Source: Actinomycetes bacterium (GTDB taxonomy: Bacteria > Actinomycetota > Acidimicrobiia > Acidimicrobiales > RAAP-2). From it: a stretch of DNA of 55,717 bases. Below, one piece after another: positions 53,077-55,717 of the stretch (its first letter is position 1; every line of letters begins with the position of its first letter). The notes under the pieces were generated by a model. That model searched no databases and was not told where the DNA came from. It was given only the letters and a program-made list of their open reading frames with translations. The position numbers and the translations under genes were made by a program. The stretch lies in assembly GCA_021793515.1 (NCBI GenBank), contig JAJYSP010000017.1:1-55717 (forward strand). The letters are read 5' to 3'.

Positions 53077-53101
53077 GTGTGAGAACTTTCTTTACTTATT
53101 C
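53077..53101. repeat. 25-bp repeat, copy 2
   Basis: Matches 48319-48343 at 24 of 25 positions. On the minus strand it reads like the end of the helix-turn-helix gene (VKKVLT) but with a stop in front, so it may be a relic of a second copy. Confidence 0.65.
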
Positions 53102-53127
53102 AAGTGGGGTGAATGGGTGTCGGGAAT

Positions 53128-53496
53128 CTACTTCGCTGTCCGTAAGCCAAGACGATGACACACGGTCACTCCTCTTGACAATGCCTGTGACATTGCTTCG
53201 CTGTCGTCCTTCCGCGCCGCAGTCTTCAGTTCTCGAGCGATGTGTTCAAGAGAGACGTTGCCCGATTTCGTTAGTGCCGTAAGCAGAGAGCCCCGGACCG
53301 CTATGGTTATAGAACTGCTTGTCCCTGCCACTGGTCTTGGAGGTGGCGCGATGCGCCTGCAGGCGGATGCCTCGTGCTGGAGACGACTGCTCTTTGTCGG
53401 TGACGACGCACCGATTGTACAACTCGCCAACACAAGCCCAAACCCTCCTATCAACACGAAAGTTTGCAGGGTTCGACGAATTGGAAGAGTTCTCAT
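53128..53496 (-). CDS. small lipoprotein of unknown function
   Basis: 122 residues from ATG 53496 behind GGGAGGTG; a longer upstream reading is not supported. MRTLPIRRTLQTFVLIGGFG is a typical lipoprotein signal ending in the lipobox LVLASC. The mature part is Ser/Arg-rich with no recognised domain. It is on the same strand as the secreted protein upstream, with a strong hairpin between them. Confidence 0.7.
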   Translation of the reverse strand: MRTLPIRRTLQTFVLIGGFGLVLASCTIGASSPTKSSRLQHEASACRRIAPPPRPVAGTSSSITIAVRGSLLTALTKSGNVSLEHIARELKTAARKDDSEAMSQALSRGVTVCHRLGLRTAK

Positions 53497-53590
53497 GGCG
53501 TTACACACCTCCCTGTCTGCTGGTGATTCAAACGCGGTACGCAACAACTTCCCTCGGGCCGTGTCACGATGGATCGGCCGACCGCATGGT

Positions 53591-53636
53591 AGCCCCCCCC
53601 GAGTCTGCGTTGCTAGGCCGCAAGACTCGGGGGGCT
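53591..53636. terminator. long GC-rich hairpin between two secreted-protein genes
   Basis: AGCCCCCC(CC)GAGTCT pairs with AGACTCGGGGGGCT (14 bp, two extra C bulged), with inner GCG/CGC. It lies 62 bp downstream of the 53698-54561 gene (minus strand) and before the lipoprotein gene, so a termination or RNA-stability role is likely. No T-run follows. Confidence 0.6.
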
Positions 53637-53697
53637 AAGTCACGCACTGCGGCGGCCGCCGTGGATCTTCCGACAACGGCTCCGCCCCACTATGGAC

Positions 53698-54561
53698 CTA
53701 CAAGTGACACGGCAGACCGATTGATGGCGACTGAGTGTACCCGGAACCGGTTGCCGGAACTGACCCCGGGGGCCATGTGACAGAAGTGTACAAACTTGTG
53801 TCGTAGAGGTTCCTAGGTGCGTAGCCAGACGTGCAGTAATGCGTGCCGCTCGGGTAGTCGACTCCAACTCCTGCGGATGTCGTCACAGCAACGTTATAAT
53901 ACGCGTAGTTGTCGTAGTAATCCCACAAATTCAACGTGTCCGAGAGCAACGCGGCGACATTGCACGTTGCGGAGCCGCTGTAATAAATGTAACTACCCGA
54001 AACGTATGGCTGCGCTGCAAACAAAAAGCACACTTCGGAACTGTCTTTCGGAGTTACCCGAGCATTGGGCGTGGGTGAAGCAGTCGATGAGGGCGATGAG
54101 GGCGTAATGGTTCCCACCGTCCCCGGTACGGTCACTTCCTGCGCCGCGGAGGGCGAAGGATTGGCCGTGTTGAATATCCAATTACTCGAATGGCTGGCCC
54201 CCGGTACCCAGGCACTGACAACTTCCGTGTCGTCCGTGGTGACGATGATACCCAGCACGACTGCGCCTGCGTTATCAGATGCCGCGAGTGACCAGTGCTG
54301 TGTCACATCGGGACTTTGACCTTGTGTGTTCGAGGCCCACACTCCGCCGCTCACGCTGCCGCGTGTTGTGTCAATCGTGAGTGGTCCCGCGTTACGAGAA
54401 GCTTCGACTATAGACAGGGCTTCCTGCACCGGTGCAGGAACCGTCGTCGGCGCTGATCGTGGCGTGGTTGCGGACGACACGCCGCCGGTTCCGAGTACGA
54501 CAGCAGGGACCGATAAAAGAACCGTCGACGCAATCGTTACCATCTTGATGAACTGTTTCAT
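53698..54561 (-). CDS. secreted Ser/Thr-rich protein of unknown function
   Basis: 287 residues from ATG 54561 behind AGAAGGG. MKQFIKMVTIASTVLLSVPA starts a signal peptide with a likely cleavage near SSATT. A low-complexity Pro/Ser/Thr segment (about 145-170) separates a first domain (GSVSGGVWASNTQG, HWSLAASDNAGAVVLGIIVT) from a Tyr/Cys-rich C-terminal one (YVSGSYIYYSGSATCNVAAL). Paired Cys suggest disulfides outside the cell. I recognise no family. Confidence 0.7.
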   Translation of the reverse strand: MKQFIKMVTIASTVLLSVPAVVLGTGGVSSATTPRSAPTTVPAPVQEALSIVEASRNAGPLTIDTTRGSVSGGVWASNTQGQSPDVTQHWSLAASDNAGAVVLGIIVTTDDTEVVSAWVPGASHSSNWIFNTANPSPSAAQEVTVPGTVGTITPSSPSSTASPTPNARVTPKDSSEVCFLFAAQPYVSGSYIYYSGSATCNVAALLSDTLNLWDYYDNYAYYNVAVTTSAGVGVDYPSGTHYCTSGYAPRNLYDTSLYTSVTWPPGSVPATGSGYTQSPSIGLPCHL

Positions 54562-54988
54562 AATGCCCTTCTGCTCAGAGGGCGTTCCCGGACGTCTAGT
54601 ACTGTAACACTATTAACATAGGAATACCCTAATTATCTGCATAGTGATACCACAGTTCCGCGCGCTCGTCAAGCCGAGTCGATCGTGATTCCACGGGTCC
54701 TTGCTGCGAATGACCGACGCGTTCAACACCCTCGGCGATCAGCGTCTGCTCGTCGTTCCTGACTTCGTGAACGAGAGCGAAATAGCTGACACTCGCCATG
54801 CGCTTGCGCGGGCCGCGCCCGGGCGCCACACCGTGAGAGCGACGATGGAAGAGGACGCGGCGCAGATCGGAATGCACATGATGTCATTTCTCGACGGTAT
54901 TGAACTCTCAATGCCACCCCGCGCGATGCTGCCCGCTGCAACAGCGTGACGACAGCGAGGTGAACAACCTTCATGCTACTGTTACCCT
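54562..54988. other. 427-bp region with no gene I can support
   Basis: The left 90 bp is AT-rich and probably holds the promoter of the secreted protein (minus). The part from about 54660 to 54950 is GC-rich and open in several frames, but none has a ribosome site or recognisable motif; it may be decayed coding sequence. The right end contains the gntR promoter. Confidence 0.4.
54977..54982 (+). promoter_or_regulatory. -10 element TACTGT of leaderless gntR
   Basis: TACTGT ends 6 nt before the ATG at 54989. No ribosome site is present. Confidence 0.5.
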
Positions 54989-55465
54989 ATGGCAGTAGGG
55001 AAATCACACGAGTCCGACCGGCCTGCGGCGGTGTCGCCGCTAGTCTTTCACCTCAGTCCAAGTTCGGGCGTTTCAACGTTTCTGCAGTTGGTGCACCAGG
55101 TCGAACACGCTCTAGCCCTAGGTCATCTGCGCCAGGGCGACCAGTTGCCAACGATCAAGGATGTCGTCGAGTCCCTCGCGATCAATCCGAACACGGTGCA
55201 AAAGGCCTACCGCAATTTAGAGCAGAAGGGACTTGTGCGCGGCTATCCCGGCCAGGGCACATTCGTCGAAGTTGCCCCCGACACCCTGAGCTTTCGCGAA
55301 TTCTCCTCACTGCGCTCGAAGCTCACGCGCGGATGGCTGCGCGAGGCAAGAGCGGCGGGACTCGACGATGAAGCTATCACCGCTCTTTTTGCAAGCGCCC
55401 TGCGAGAGCTGGCGGAAACCAGTGATGAGGGGACAACGCGAGGCACGCGCATGAACCGCGCATGA
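54989..55465 (+). CDS. GntR-family (YtrA-type) transcriptional regulator
   Basis: 158 residues. The winged-helix is LVHQVEHALALGHLRQGDQL then LAINPNTVQKAYRNLEQKGL and GYPGQGTFV, the standard GntR pattern. The short helical C-terminus (~70 residues) marks the YtrA subgroup, which usually represses a neighbouring ABC transporter operon. Its stop overlaps the ATPase start by 4 nt (ATGA). Confidence 0.88.
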   Translation: MAVGKSHESDRPAAVSPLVFHLSPSSGVSTFLQLVHQVEHALALGHLRQGDQLPTIKDVVESLAINPNTVQKAYRNLEQKGLVRGYPGQGTFVEVAPDTLSFREFSSLRSKLTRGWLREARAAGLDDEAITALFASALRELAETSDEGTTRGTRMNRA

Positions 55466-55623
55466 CCGCGATCTCGGCCAGTGGACTACACGTGCACTAC
55501 GGTACGACGCAAGTCTTGGCCGATTGCGATCTCGAAGTTCCCGAGGGCGTGATCACGGCGCTTGTCGGAGTCAACGGGGCTGGCAAATCCGGCGCTTCGG
55601 AAATGCGCGGGGTCTGGCGGTGA
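55462..55623 (+). pseudogene. ABC transporter ATPase truncated by an insertion sequence
   Basis: Reads MTAISASGLHVHYGTTQVLA, then ITALVGVNGAGKS, the Walker A motif. At 55591 the expected continuation (usually KSTL) is replaced by GASEMRGVWR and a stop at 55621-55623. The Q-loop, signature and Walker B are lost. The remaining gene may continue beyond the window past the insertion. With gntR in front, this is a broken YtrA-type regulated exporter. Confidence 0.85.
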
Positions 55624-55717
55624 GTACGAGCTGGTGACAAGGGGCTGAAGCAAGACGGGGGCTCTGCAAATCTGGTGGTTACGACACCGACAGATTGGAA
55701 GAACCCCCGTGGAAACA
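55591..55717 (+). mobile_element. left end of an ISL3-like insertion sequence, running off the window
   Basis: The sequence from GGCGCTTCGGAAATGCG resembles the terminal repeat of ISL3-family elements (usually GGCTCTTC-like) and starts abruptly inside the ATPase Walker A region. A GTG codon at 55709 (GTGGAAACA) may open the transposase. The 8 bp before the end (GCAAATCC) would be the duplicated target if confirmed at the other end. Confidence 0.55.

Noticed and set aside
54701-54949. 82-codon plus-strand frame before gntR
   Set aside because: No ribosome site, no -10 at the right distance, no domain; overlapping frames on the other strand are equally open.

Overview
The window is high-GC actinobacterial chromosome carrying a more AT-rich mobile insert. 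The order lysA-hom-thrC-rho-rpmE-prfA-prmC-ywlC ... glyA-wecA-atpIBEFHAGDC is a classic actinobacterial backbone. A TIGR03084/mycothiol-dependent-isomerase-like gene, a RepSA/FtsK mobile element and many apparently leaderless promoters also point to Actinobacteria. The 2-oxoglutarate:ferredoxin oxidoreductase unit and the unusual AtpH suggest a deep lineage such as Acidimicrobiia; that last step is inference.

Layout. 1-3206 (minus): 2-oxoacid:ferredoxin oxidoreductase alpha subunit (cut by the window edge) and a GltD-like flavoprotein with ferredoxin domains. 3430-6466: pyruvate kinase, then APS kinase and a sulfotransferase on the minus strand. 6627-6704: tRNA-Arg(CCG). 6848-15148: lysA, hom, thrC (no thrB), rho, rpmE, prfA, prmC, ywlC. 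15145-22068 (minus): a tightly overlapping five-gene acyl-CoA carboxylase/AtuA/enoyl-CoA hydratase operon set into the conserved backbone. 22130-32608: rpiB, glyA, a WecA-type transferase and the complete F-type ATP synthase operon. 32628-41141: a small membrane protein, a CBS protein, glpX, murA, meaB, and the sulfate assimilation genes cysN-cysD (minus) and cysH (plus).

41157-52991: tRNA-Ala(CGC) is the integration site of an 11.7-kb AICE-like element bounded by a 32-bp perfect direct repeat (41226-41257 and 52960-52991). Its core genes, all minus, are an OB-like protein, FtsK/TraB-type translocase, HUH replication initiator, a small protein and a serine integrase. An XRE/TPR regulator with an ABM-domain partner lies upstream. 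The right half holds an IS256-family element with clear terminal repeats and 8-bp target duplication, interrupted by an IS30-family fragment. It also holds two cargo genes of unknown function, an IS3-family relic, and a 115-bp MITE with 8-bp target duplication inside that relic. The integrase gene reads through the attachment repeat, so its C-terminus is encoded by antisense tRNA-Ala sequence when integrated and by 31 different codons at the far end of the element when circular.

52992-55717: chromosome right of the element, AT-richer, with a small lipoprotein, a secreted Ser/Thr-rich protein, and a GntR(YtrA-type)-ABC pair whose ATPase is broken just after its Walker A motif by an ISL3-like insertion sequence running off the window. 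No CRISPR array, rRNA or convincing riboswitch was seen.
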